A DNA stretch of 64,000 bases from Planctomycetales bacterium (GTDB lineage: Bacteria > 4484-113), in the NCBI GenBank assembly GCA_030606285.1, contig JAUWGS010000010.1:1-64000 (forward strand). Direction: 5' to 3'. Positions within the stretch are counted from its first letter, which is position 1. Each line of letters opens with the position of its first letter. The position numbers and the translations under genes were made by a program. Shown in pieces: positions 42,408 to 49,877 of the stretch. The notes below the pieces were generated by a model. The model did no database searches. It had not been told where the DNA came from and saw only the letters and a list, made by a program, of their open reading frames with translations.

Positions 42408-43877
42408 TTGGCTGAAGAACCTCTAAACAGTGCGGAGGACCGAACCGACCCGTTCCTCGAAGCTCCGGCGCCGCCGTCAAGCGAGGAATTGCTGACGGAA
42501 ACGGGCGGGGCGAGCCTCGTTCGCATCCGGCGGGGCGACCACACTCAGCTTCGGTGGACGCACGACAGTCCGCCGCATTTCCTCGATGACCTGCTGCCGG
42601 GACTGCCGGATTTCCTGCCGGGCTGCGAGGACTTGTTGCTGCAGGAATTTGGCTACACCGCCAGCGACTTCGACTTCACGGTCGGCGACGCTGTATCTCA
42701 GCTCACGGCCACGGATATGCTCCCTCTGCTGGCGCAAGCATACGAGCTCTGCCGACAATTGGGTGCGCGCGGCGGGCTCGGAGTGCCGGCGTTCGAACCG
42801 GAACGCCTGTACCTGTGGAATCAGGACCGCAGCTGGCTTCCGGGATTGAACGACTTCCGGCTCCGGTTCTATCACCTCGAAGACCTTTCACCGGACGCGG
42901 AGCAGTTCGCGCTCGTATCAGGGCTTGCAGAGTGGTTCCAGCCAATTCTTAGCGAGCGTGCGAAGGACGCAGGAAGCCTGGCGGACAACCTGGAGGCCCT
43001 TGTTGCCTTCGCAGAGACCGTCGCCTCAGACCCGTCTCAATTCGACAGCATCGCCCTGCGCCTCAGAGTTGCGCTGGAGGTTGCAGCGAGAACGGATGTT
43101 GGCCTTAAGCGCGGCAACAACGAGGACGCGTATCTTCTTCTGAATAGCCGCCTGGAGGGCGCAGGGGAGTCATCCTCGCTTTTCGCGGTGGCGGACGGTA
43201 TGGGCGGCCACAATGCGGGCGAAGTTGCCTCTTCGTTGTGCATGGAGCTTCTACGCTTTTACTCGGGCCTGTGGCCCCTCGCCCGGAGCAGCCGCAAGCG
43301 CTCTGTGGTCCCGTTCATCTCGAAGCACCTGAAGGCTATCAACGAAGAGATATACGAGACCGCGGCTGCAAGCGCTGAGCATGCGGGAATGGGGACTACT
43401 CTAACCGGCGTGTTCTCCACCTGTTACGGCGATTTGAAGTCAGGTGTTCCGCTCGTTTCGCTGAACAACTACATCTTCCACGTGGGTGATTCACGCGCTT
43501 TCGCCCTGAACGGCGCTGAACTAAGGCCTCTCACCCGCGACCATTCATACGTGCAGCAGCTCATCGACTCAGGTGCGCTAACGGAGGACGAGGCGTATGA
43601 ACATCCCCGGCGCAACGTCATATCGCAAGGTATAGGAATCGAGCCTGAAGTTAAGCCGGATGTCGCCTGTTTCGGGCTGCCGCTGGACGCTTACACTGTT
43701 ATCTGCTCGGACGGACTGACTGACCTTGTAAGAAAGCCCCGTCTGATTGAACTCGCCGGGGAGGCGGAGTCCGCCGATTCTCTCGCTGACGCTCTGGTGC
43801 GCGAAGCGCTGGTCGAAGGCGGCAAGGATAACGTTACCCTGATAGTCCTAGCGCCTCGTGTAACATTCGAAAAATGA
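42408..43877 (+). CDS. PP2C-family protein serine/threonine phosphatase
   Basis: 489 residues. The N-terminal about 220 residues are not recognised. The C-terminal PP2C/Stp-type domain has all metal motifs: GLKRGNNEDA (about 231), VADGMGGH (about 262), HVGDSRAF (about 357), SDGLTDLV (about 433) and KDNVTLIV (about 472). It removes phosphate from Hanks-type kinase substrates; no kinase is in the window. Start taken as TTG 42408, 3 nt after the corA stop; this is the least certain part. Confidence 0.85.
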   Translation: MAEEPLNSAEDRTDPFLEAPAPPSSEELLTETGGASLVRIRRGDHTQLRWTHDSPPHFLDDLLPGLPDFLPGCEDLLLQEFGYTASDFDFTVGDAVSQLTATDMLPLLAQAYELCRQLGARGGLGVPAFEPERLYLWNQDRSWLPGLNDFRLRFYHLEDLSPDAEQFALVSGLAEWFQPILSERAKDAGSLADNLEALVAFAETVASDPSQFDSIALRLRVALEVAARTDVGLKRGNNEDAYLLLNSRLEGAGESSSLFAVADGMGGHNAGEVASSLCMELLRFYSGLWPLARSSRKRSVVPFISKHLKAINEEIYETAAASAEHAGMGTTLTGVFSTCYGDLKSGVPLVSLNNYIFHVGDSRAFALNGAELRPLTRDHSYVQQLIDSGALTEDEAYEHPRRNVISQGIGIEPEVKPDVACFGLPLDAYTVICSDGLTDLVRKPRLIELAGEAESADSLADALVREALVEGGKDNVTLIVLAPRVTFEK

Positions 43878-43928
43878 CAGGCCGCCGCGTCTGAGGCCTG
43901 AATACACATATTGGCTAAGGAGGAAAAG

Positions 43929-44648
43929 ATGATCTGGCAGGAATGCGCGAAAACACTGACTGAGACTCTCGGCCTCAAAGACCATATTATCGCCCTCACC
44001 TACACCTACGACGATATTGAAGGTGCAAGCGGCGACCGCTGCCGAGTCTGTACCGCACTGATGCAGGCGCACCACGGCGACACGATAGCACTGACGGCTG
44101 AGAACTCCACGTGCCCCGGCGGCACGTGGCACCTGGGGCTCGGCGACCCTCCCAGCGGCGAAGCCGGCAAAGCGCTGATGAACTTCCTGGTCCATGGCGA
44201 GAAGCTTGCGTGTAGCTACGCGACGTTCCACCGGATGATGGCGCTCACATCCCCGCCGCCAAAGGGCGTTGCAGACCATATAGTCTTCGCGCCAATGGAC
44301 ACTATACCGCTGGAACCGGATCTCGCCATCTTCATCGTAAATGCTGAACAAACCTGCCGCCTGCTCACGCTGTACAGCTACTTTACCGGCAAAGCGCCCA
44401 GGACTGAGATGATGGGTTCGGGATGCCACATGGCGGTTGCCTATCCGCTGGTCTCAGGCGAGATGAACGTCAGCTTCTCCGACTGGACGGCACGCCCGAT
44501 GATGAAGATGCAGCCGGATGAACTCATCGTGAGTGTGCCTTACCACTTGCTGCCTGGAATCATCGAGGCCATCCCGCGCTGCACCGCCGGCACCGCCGAA
44601 GGACGTCCGATTTCCGACTTTATGCCCGGCCAGTCAGTCGACGATTAA
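43929..44648 (+). CDS. DUF169 family protein
   Basis: 239 residues from ATG 43929 (TAAGGAGGA five nt upstream). The pattern fits DUF169: conserved Cys-rich starts (DRCRVCTALMQA, STCPGGTWHLGLG), a KGVADHIVFAP strand, and a late MGSGCHMAVAYPL segment. The biochemical role is not established; these proteins often sit near redox genes. The next gene, a flavin disulfide reductase, is consistent with that. Confidence 0.72.
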   Translation: MIWQECAKTLTETLGLKDHIIALTYTYDDIEGASGDRCRVCTALMQAHHGDTIALTAENSTCPGGTWHLGLGDPPSGEAGKALMNFLVHGEKLACSYATFHRMMALTSPPPKGVADHIVFAPMDTIPLEPDLAIFIVNAEQTCRLLTLYSYFTGKAPRTEMMGSGCHMAVAYPLVSGEMNVSFSDWTARPMMKMQPDELIVSVPYHLLPGIIEAIPRCTAGTAEGRPISDFMPGQSVDD

Positions 44649-44725
44649 GACCAACCTTAGCAGACGTAACTGCATCCTAACGTTTGCGGAGACCGTTACA
44701 ATGGCATGGCGGCGCGGCAGTATGA

Positions 44726-44920
44726 GATAATCAGCGCGTGGGAGATGCTGTGTGGAAGAAGTGACGGGGATAACTGCCGTCGGACGCCAGAGAAAGCGTT
44801 TGTAAGGCATAGCCGTTCAGTCCTTAACATGTTCGAACAGCGTTGCCACCGGTCAGCTTCCGGTGCGAACGTAACATCATAGGCGCAAGACGCCTGAATA
44901 CAAACTGACGAAAGGAGTTA
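44726..44920 (+). promoter_or_regulatory. Long structured 5' leader (candidate riboswitch)
   Basis: A -10-like GATAAT at 44726-44731 lies 195 nt before the next start codon, unlike the short leaders elsewhere. Potential stems: GACGG/CCGTC (44763-44767, 44777-44781), ACGC/GCGT (44784-44787, 44796-44799), GTTCG/CGAAC (44831-44835, 44866-44870) enclosing CACCGG/CCGGTG (44847-44852, 44860-44865), and GGCG/CGCC (44882-44885, 44891-44894) just before the ribosome site. I match it to no known riboswitch class. Confidence 0.4.
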
Positions 44921-44925
44921 CCATC

Positions 44926-46284
44926 ATGAAGAAGATGGACGTAATCGTTGTTGGAGGCAGTGCTGCGGGATTGACGGCAGCAATTACCTGCCGACGACAC
45001 TATCCGAAGAAGAGTGTTCTGGTCATCAGGAAGGAAAAGCAGGTAATGGTTCCCTGCGGGATACCCTATATCTTCGGGACTCTGGGCAGCCCGGAGGATA
45101 ATGTTATTCCCGACTCAGCTCTTGAAAAGAACGGTATCGAACTCGCCATCGCTGAAGTCACCAGTATTGACCGGACGAAGCGCACACTGAGAACTGATAA
45201 CGGTGAAGAGTTCGCATACGAGAAGCTGGTCCTGGCAACTGGTTCAGTGCCTATGATCCCTCCGATCCCCGGCGCGGACCTCGAGAACGTCTTCGTCGTG
45301 AAGAAAGACCTCCCACATCTGCAGAAGATGCTTGACCGACTGAACGAATCATCCAACCTGGTGATTGTGGGGGGCGGCTTTATTGGCGCCGAGTTCGCCG
45401 ATGAGTGCCGGAAGAACCGCGATATCAAGATTACGATAGCAGAGATGCTGCCGCGCTGCCTGATGCTGAGCTACGACGAGGAGATATGCGCGATTGCGGA
45501 GCAAATCGAACGGGAACAAGGGATCGACATCAGGGCGCCCGAGAAGGTGGAAGCCTTCCTGGGAGACGGCGCAGTTAAGGCGGTGAAGCTCGCGAACGGT
45601 GAGGAACTTAAGGCCGATATGGTTATTCTGGGGATTGGGTGCGCCCCAAATGCGCGACTTGCAGAGAAGGCGGAACTAGAGCTTGGCCCAACTGGAGGAA
45701 TCCAAGTAAACCGCTACATGCAAACCAGCGACGACGATGTCTTCGCCTGCGGCGATTGTGCTGAGAAGGTCTCCTTCTTTGACGGCAAGCCTTCCGTTCT
45801 CAAGCTTGCCTCCACAGCAACCAGAGAGGCGCGCATAGCCGGCGCGAATCTCTTCGGAATGAGCCGCGTCAACGAGGGCGTCATCGGCGTCTGGTCAACC
45901 GTGCTGGCCGACACCGCCTTTGCGCTCGCGGGACTCTCGGTAAGGGAGGCGCTTGAGAAAGGCTACAATGTTGTGATAGGGCAAGCCGAAGGACCCAATC
46001 GGCACCCGGGAAACATGCCCGAAGCAGCGAATCTAATGGTTAAACTGGTCTTCGAGCGGGGAACTCGCATTATTCTCGGAGGACAGGTCGTTGGCGCCAA
46101 GTGCGCCGGCGAACTCATCAACACCATTAGTGCCTGCATCCACGAGAAGATGACTGCCGACGAGGTCGCGCTTTTCGCTATGGGGACACACCCGGCACTT
46201 ACCGCTTCGCCCATCGCGTACCAGCTCACAAACGCTGCTGAAATGGCGATAAAGGCTGCCAGCTCGGGCCAGCCCCTGCGCTAA
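44926..46284 (+). CDS. FAD/NAD-dependent disulfide reductase (CoA-disulfide reductase/NADH oxidase type)
   Basis: 452 residues. FAD loop VVGGSAAGLTAA at the N-terminus, and the redox Cys in VPCGIPYI (about 45) as in NADH oxidase and CoA-disulfide reductase. The NAD loop is VIVGGGFIGAEFAD (about 145-158), with VFACGDCAE for FAD and a C-terminal dimerisation domain. It reduces a disulfide, polysulfide or oxygen with NAD(P)H. AAAGGAG precedes ATG 44926. It sits next to the DUF169 gene but has its own leader. Confidence 0.85.
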   Translation: MKKMDVIVVGGSAAGLTAAITCRRHYPKKSVLVIRKEKQVMVPCGIPYIFGTLGSPEDNVIPDSALEKNGIELAIAEVTSIDRTKRTLRTDNGEEFAYEKLVLATGSVPMIPPIPGADLENVFVVKKDLPHLQKMLDRLNESSNLVIVGGGFIGAEFADECRKNRDIKITIAEMLPRCLMLSYDEEICAIAEQIEREQGIDIRAPEKVEAFLGDGAVKAVKLANGEELKADMVILGIGCAPNARLAEKAELELGPTGGIQVNRYMQTSDDDVFACGDCAEKVSFFDGKPSVLKLASTATREARIAGANLFGMSRVNEGVIGVWSTVLADTAFALAGLSVREALEKGYNVVIGQAEGPNRHPGNMPEAANLMVKLVFERGTRIILGGQVVGAKCAGELINTISACIHEKMTADEVALFAMGTHPALTASPIAYQLTNAAEMAIKAASSGQPLR

Positions 46285-46403
46285 ATAGATTAACTCATCG
46301 CTTCACTATAAAGGGGGCACGGAAGTGTGCAGCTTGAGCGCGCGCAGTTGAACCGCCCACCGAGACGCAGCTCTCGCCCTCGCAGAACACGGGGGTTTCA
46401 GGA

Positions 46404-46409
46404 TATAAT
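46404..46409 (+). promoter_or_regulatory. -10 box TATAAT of TPR protein gene
   Basis: TATAAT 19 nt before ATG 46429, with GGGAGGA between. Confidence 0.55.
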
Positions 46410-46428
46410 AGGTGAAGGGAGGACGGAA

Positions 46429-47574
46429 ATGCCATGTAAAAGGGCAACGGGATTCAGAAACTGCGCGCTCGCAAGTGTTGCGCTCTGCTGCGTGATCATA
46501 CTCCTTTCGCCAGCGCTGGGCATCACTGCTAGTGCAGATGCTGACACATACAGCTTCGTGGATACAGTCTCTTTGGCTTTGAAGGGCGGAGAACTCTCGG
46601 AGCAGGAAGCGCAGCAGCTTGAGGAGGAAGTGAAAGACAATCCAGAGAACCTTCCCGCGCGAATCCAACTCCTCGGATATTACTCGCGTAGAAGATTCGA
46701 CTCCGATGATGCGTGCAAGGCGCGGCAAGAGCACATCCTATGGATTATCCAGCATCATCCCGACTCCGAAATAGCCGGACTGCCCTACACGGACCTAAAT
46801 CCGGTGTTGGATGGGAAGTCGTATTACAAGGCAAAAGAGCTATGGCTCAAACAGGTTAAGAACCACAGCGAGAATGCGAAAGTTCTCGGGAATGCTGCTA
46901 ATTTCTTCTTGCACTACGACGAAGAATTGTCGGAAATGTATCTGAAAGAAGCGCAAACGCTTGAACCGAAAAATCCCGATTGGCCTAAGCGACTGGGATT
47001 TTTTTATATGCTCCAAAGCAGGGGGGAGCATCCCGCTGAGAGGAAGAGCGAGACTGCGCGGAAAGCGTTGAAGCAATACGAGAAGGCCTCCAGTCTCAGC
47101 CCAAAGGCGATAGACAGATTCTATTTGCTTTCAGACCTCGCCGAAGCTGCATTCGAGGCCCAAAAAATCAAGAAGGCTCAAAGCTACGCAAGGGAGCTGC
47201 TTGAAATATCACCTGAACACAAGGACGACTGGAACTATGGAAACGCTATCCACAACGGCAATACCGTCCTTGGTCGAATCGCTATCCGACGAGGCGATGC
47301 CGAGCGGGCCGCTGACTTCTTGCTCAAGGCAGGCGCAACACCGGGTTCGCCTCAGCTTAATTCTTTCGGACCCGATTTCGTCTTGGCAAAGGAACTCCTG
47401 GAGAAAGGCGAAAAGAAAACGGTAATCGAGTATCTGAAGCTCTGCAAGAACTTCTGGAAAGAAGACGTTCTCGATAGGTGGATAAGGATGATCGAGGCGG
47501 ATATCGAACCGGATTTCGAGAGACATTGGTCAATCGATGATTGGGAGCCTCCAGGCTCTGCTAATGGCGGATAG
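46429..47574 (+). CDS. Exported TPR-like protein
   Basis: 381 residues from ATG 46429; earlier in-frame codons lie upstream of the -10 box. The signal peptide (hydrophobic about 12-28) ends ASA. The mature part is all helical with TPR-like units (AKVLGNAANFFLHYDEELSEMYLKEAQ region; YEKASSLSPKAIDRFYLLSDLAEAAF region). Probably a periplasmic interaction scaffold. The composition is AT-richer than trmD downstream. Confidence 0.6.
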   Translation: MPCKRATGFRNCALASVALCCVIILLSPALGITASADADTYSFVDTVSLALKGGELSEQEAQQLEEEVKDNPENLPARIQLLGYYSRRRFDSDDACKARQEHILWIIQHHPDSEIAGLPYTDLNPVLDGKSYYKAKELWLKQVKNHSENAKVLGNAANFFLHYDEELSEMYLKEAQTLEPKNPDWPKRLGFFYMLQSRGEHPAERKSETARKALKQYEKASSLSPKAIDRFYLLSDLAEAAFEAQKIKKAQSYARELLEISPEHKDDWNYGNAIHNGNTVLGRIAIRRGDAERAADFLLKAGATPGSPQLNSFGPDFVLAKELLEKGEKKTVIEYLKLCKNFWKEDVLDRWIRMIEADIEPDFERHWSIDDWEPPGSANGG

Positions 47575-47696
47575 GGCATTCGAGCCACCGCGGAAATGCC
47601 CACCGTCTTTAACCAGAACGCCTGTACCTCGGAGTGCCTGACTCGCTCTGCACTTCGCGAGCGCCGGTGTTCTCGCAGTTCTCCTACCCCATCCGC

Positions 47697-47702
47697 TACA
47701 AT
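47697..47702 (+). promoter_or_regulatory. -10 box TACAAT of trmD
   Basis: TACAAT 6 nt before GTG 47709, predicting a leaderless trmD mRNA. Confidence 0.5.
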
Positions 47703-47708
47703 ATCCCT

Positions 47709-48443
47709 GTGGAGTTTGTTGTTATCACTATCTTCCCGGAGTTCGTGGAGCAGGTATTCAAGTGGGGTATCCTGCGCCGCGCCGTGGAAACCGGCAAAGT
47801 GTCCTACCGGCTGGTGGACCCGCGCGAGTTCACAGCCAACAAGCACAAGAGCATCGACGACGTGGCTTACGGCGGAAGGCCGGGAATGGTGATGATGTGC
47901 GAGCCCATTTTCCTGGCGATGGAAGCGCTGAAAGCACAGGACGTCCTGAAGGAAAGCCGCAGGTTCATTCATCTCACGCCCACCGGGCGGCTGTTTAACT
48001 GGGAGATAGCGGAGCAGCTCGCGGGCAACGACCAGCTCATCCTGCTTGTCGGGCGCTACGAGGGCGTTGACCAGCGCGTGATTGATACGTTCGCCGATGA
48101 CGAGATCTCCATCGGTGACTACGTGCTTTCGGGCGGGGAACTGGCGGCGATGGTGCTTACGGATGCTGTGGCGCGGTTCATCCCCGAGGTCGTGGGCAAC
48201 GAGCGCAGCGTCGCCCAGGACAGCTTCTCCACAGGTTTGCTCGACCATCCGCACTACACGCGGCCAGCCGATTTCAAGGGAATGAAAGCGCCGGAGGTGC
48301 TGCTTTCCGGCAACCATGCGGAGATCGAGAAGTGGCGGCGCGAGCAGGCTGAACAGCTTACGCGGCGGAAGCGTCCAGATTTGTGGGAGCGCCACATCTC
48401 CGGGAAATCGGACGGGACGGGCAGGCGTTCCGGCGGGAAATGA
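47709..48443 (+). CDS. trmD: tRNA (guanine-N1)-methyltransferase TrmD
   Basis: 244 residues. Methylates G37 of tRNAs reading CNN codons, which prevents frameshifting. The SPOUT knot is clear: [13 protein letters not shown] (about 112-125) and [14 protein letters not shown] (about 131-145). N-terminal [10 protein letters not shown] is characteristic. Start GTG 47709 is chosen from family alignment; an upstream in-frame TTG/GTG region precedes the promoter. The usual neighbour rimM is absent, but rplS follows as in many bacteria. Confidence 0.93.
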   Translation: MEFVVITIFPEFVEQVFKWGILRRAVETGKVSYRLVDPREFTANKHKSIDDVAYGGRPGMVMMCEPIFLAMEALKAQDVLKESRRFIHLTPTGRLFNWEIAEQLAGNDQLILLVGRYEGVDQRVIDTFADDEISIGDYVLSGGELAAMVLTDAVARFIPEVVGNERSVAQDSFSTGLLDHPHYTRPADFKGMKAPEVLLSGNHAEIEKWRREQAEQLTRRKRPDLWERHISGKSDGTGRRSGGK

Positions 48444-48444
48444 G

Positions 48445-48450
48445 CTATAA
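48445..48450 (+). promoter_or_regulatory. -10 box TATAAT of rplS
   Basis: TATAAT directly after the trmD stop and 24 nt before ATG 48475, so rplS has its own promoter. TAAGGAG is the ribosome site. Confidence 0.6.
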
Positions 48451-48474
48451 TCCCCGTTCGCTAAGGAGACGGGC

Positions 48475-48912
48475 ATGACGGTCAAACCTGAAGTCGCGGA
48501 ATACGAAAAAATTATGCTCAAGGAGCCGGACGCCGTTCCGGACATCCATCCGGGTGACACCGTGCGCGTGCACATAAACTTCTACGAGTCGCCAAAGGGC
48601 GTTGTCGCAGCTGGCCCTAAGAAGATCCACCGTATCGCCGCGAAAGGCAAGATATCCCGTGGCGAGGTTAAGGTCGAGCGCGTGCAGGTTTTTGAGGGCA
48701 CGGTCATCGGCGTGAAAGGCAGCGGTTCACGCAAGAAGCTCACCGTTCGCAAGATCGCCAGTGGCGTGGGTGTGGAGAAGACGTGGTTCGTTCATTCGCG
48801 CAAGATAAGCAAGATTGAGATCATTCGGCACGCAAAGGTGCGCCGGGCCAAGCTGGGCTTCCTGCGCCACCGTGTGGGCAAGGCCACCCGCCTCAAAGAA
48901 CGACGAGTCTGA
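48475..48912 (+). CDS. rplS: 50S ribosomal protein L19, with insertion
   Basis: 145 residues, against about 115-120 normally. The family core is clear: HPGDTVRVH, RVQVFEGTVI, TVRKIASGVGVEKTW, VRRAKLGFLR, GKATRLKER. The extra residues (about 39-66, Lys/Gly-rich) split the first beta hairpin before ERVQVFEG. L19 sits at the interface of the two subunits. lepB follows after 8 nt. Confidence 0.93.
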   Translation: MTVKPEVAEYEKIMLKEPDAVPDIHPGDTVRVHINFYESPKGVVAAGPKKIHRIAAKGKISRGEVKVERVQVFEGTVIGVKGSGSRKKLTVRKIASGVGVEKTWFVHSRKISKIEIIRHAKVRRAKLGFLRHRVGKATRLKERRV

Positions 48913-48920
48913 CAACGAAC

Positions 48921-49766
48921 ATGGCTAAATCGAGAGCTCGTGTAAGAAGCGACCGCATCCGGGAGATATCGTTCTCCTCCCAGCGCATCAAGGCCGACGG
49001 CCGCAGTTCGTGCGAAGTGCGCATCAAGCTGGCACCGGGCTATGCCGAGCGCTTCGACCTCAGGCTTACCGCGGGCAGCTTCGCTCCAGACCAGACCGTG
49101 CGTGAGGTAAGCCTTCAGCCCGAAAACGACGAAGTTGCATTCCACATCTACGCGCCGCGCATTCCGCGAAGCGGCTTCCTGCTGGCGGAAGGCCTGAAAG
49201 CTCCGCTACAGTTCTCGCCGGCGAACCTATCACAGTATCTGGCGTTCGACCTCATCCCGACGCTCTTCTTCGCCGTGGTCTTCGCGCTCATCATCCGCAG
49301 CTTTGCAGTCGCCAGCTTCTATATCCCCAGCGGCAGCATGGAGCCGACGCTTCTGGAAAGCGACCGCCTTATCGCTGACAGGCTTTCCTACACCTTCCAT
49401 CTGCGCGAGCCCAAGCGCGGCGACATCATCATCTTCCGGTTCCCCAACGACCCCAAGGTGGACTACATAAAGCGCGTGATTGCGCTGCCCGGCGAGACCG
49501 TGGAGATCCACAACCGGCAGGTCTTCGTCAACGGCGAGCCGCTTAGTGAAAGCTACACCGCGGAGGCTCCGCGCTACGATATGCCGCCAAGGGAGGTGCC
49601 GGACGGCGAGTACTTCGTTTTAGGCGACAACCGCAACCGCAGCCGGGATTCGCACATCTGGGGCTTCGTGCCGGAAAGTAACCTCGTGGGCGAAGCGCTG
49701 TTCATATACTGGCCGCTGAACCGCGTCAGCATGATCCGCAATCCGTACCAGCAGGGCACGGACTAG
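48921..49766 (+). CDS. lepB: Signal peptidase I with N-terminal extension
   Basis: 281 residues. Removes signal peptides at the outer face of the inner membrane. The catalytic Ser is in PSGSMEPTL (about 138) and Lys in YIKRVIALPG (about 183). Box E is FVLGDNRNRSRDSHIWGFV. The single membrane helix is at about 112-132. The first about 105 residues form a beta-rich domain that ordinary signal peptidases lack at this position. It shares an operon with rplS. Confidence 0.92.
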   Translation: MAKSRARVRSDRIREISFSSQRIKADGRSSCEVRIKLAPGYAERFDLRLTAGSFAPDQTVREVSLQPENDEVAFHIYAPRIPRSGFLLAEGLKAPLQFSPANLSQYLAFDLIPTLFFAVVFALIIRSFAVASFYIPSGSMEPTLLESDRLIADRLSYTFHLREPKRGDIIIFRFPNDPKVDYIKRVIALPGETVEIHNRQVFVNGEPLSESYTAEAPRYDMPPREVPDGEYFVLGDNRNRSRDSHIWGFVPESNLVGEALFIYWPLNRVSMIRNPYQQGTD

Positions 49767-49841
49767 CCGCTTCTGCTGTCTCGCGCTTCTCAATCTACGC
49801 GCCTAACGTTCAAGGGCCGCTTCTGCACGCTTTAGGATGGG

Positions 49842-49847
49842 TAGAAT
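49842..49847 (+). promoter_or_regulatory. -10 box TAGAAT of dockerin/propeller lipoprotein gene
   Basis: TAGAAT 30 nt before GTG 49878; AAGGGAGGA lies between. Confidence 0.5.
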
Positions 49848-49877
49848 AGGGGTGAACGCCCTGTAAGGGAGGACGAT

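Noticed and set aside
44760-44920. Cobalamin riboswitch before the disulfide reductase
   Set aside because: The conserved B12-box-type words are not found; only generic stems can be supported.
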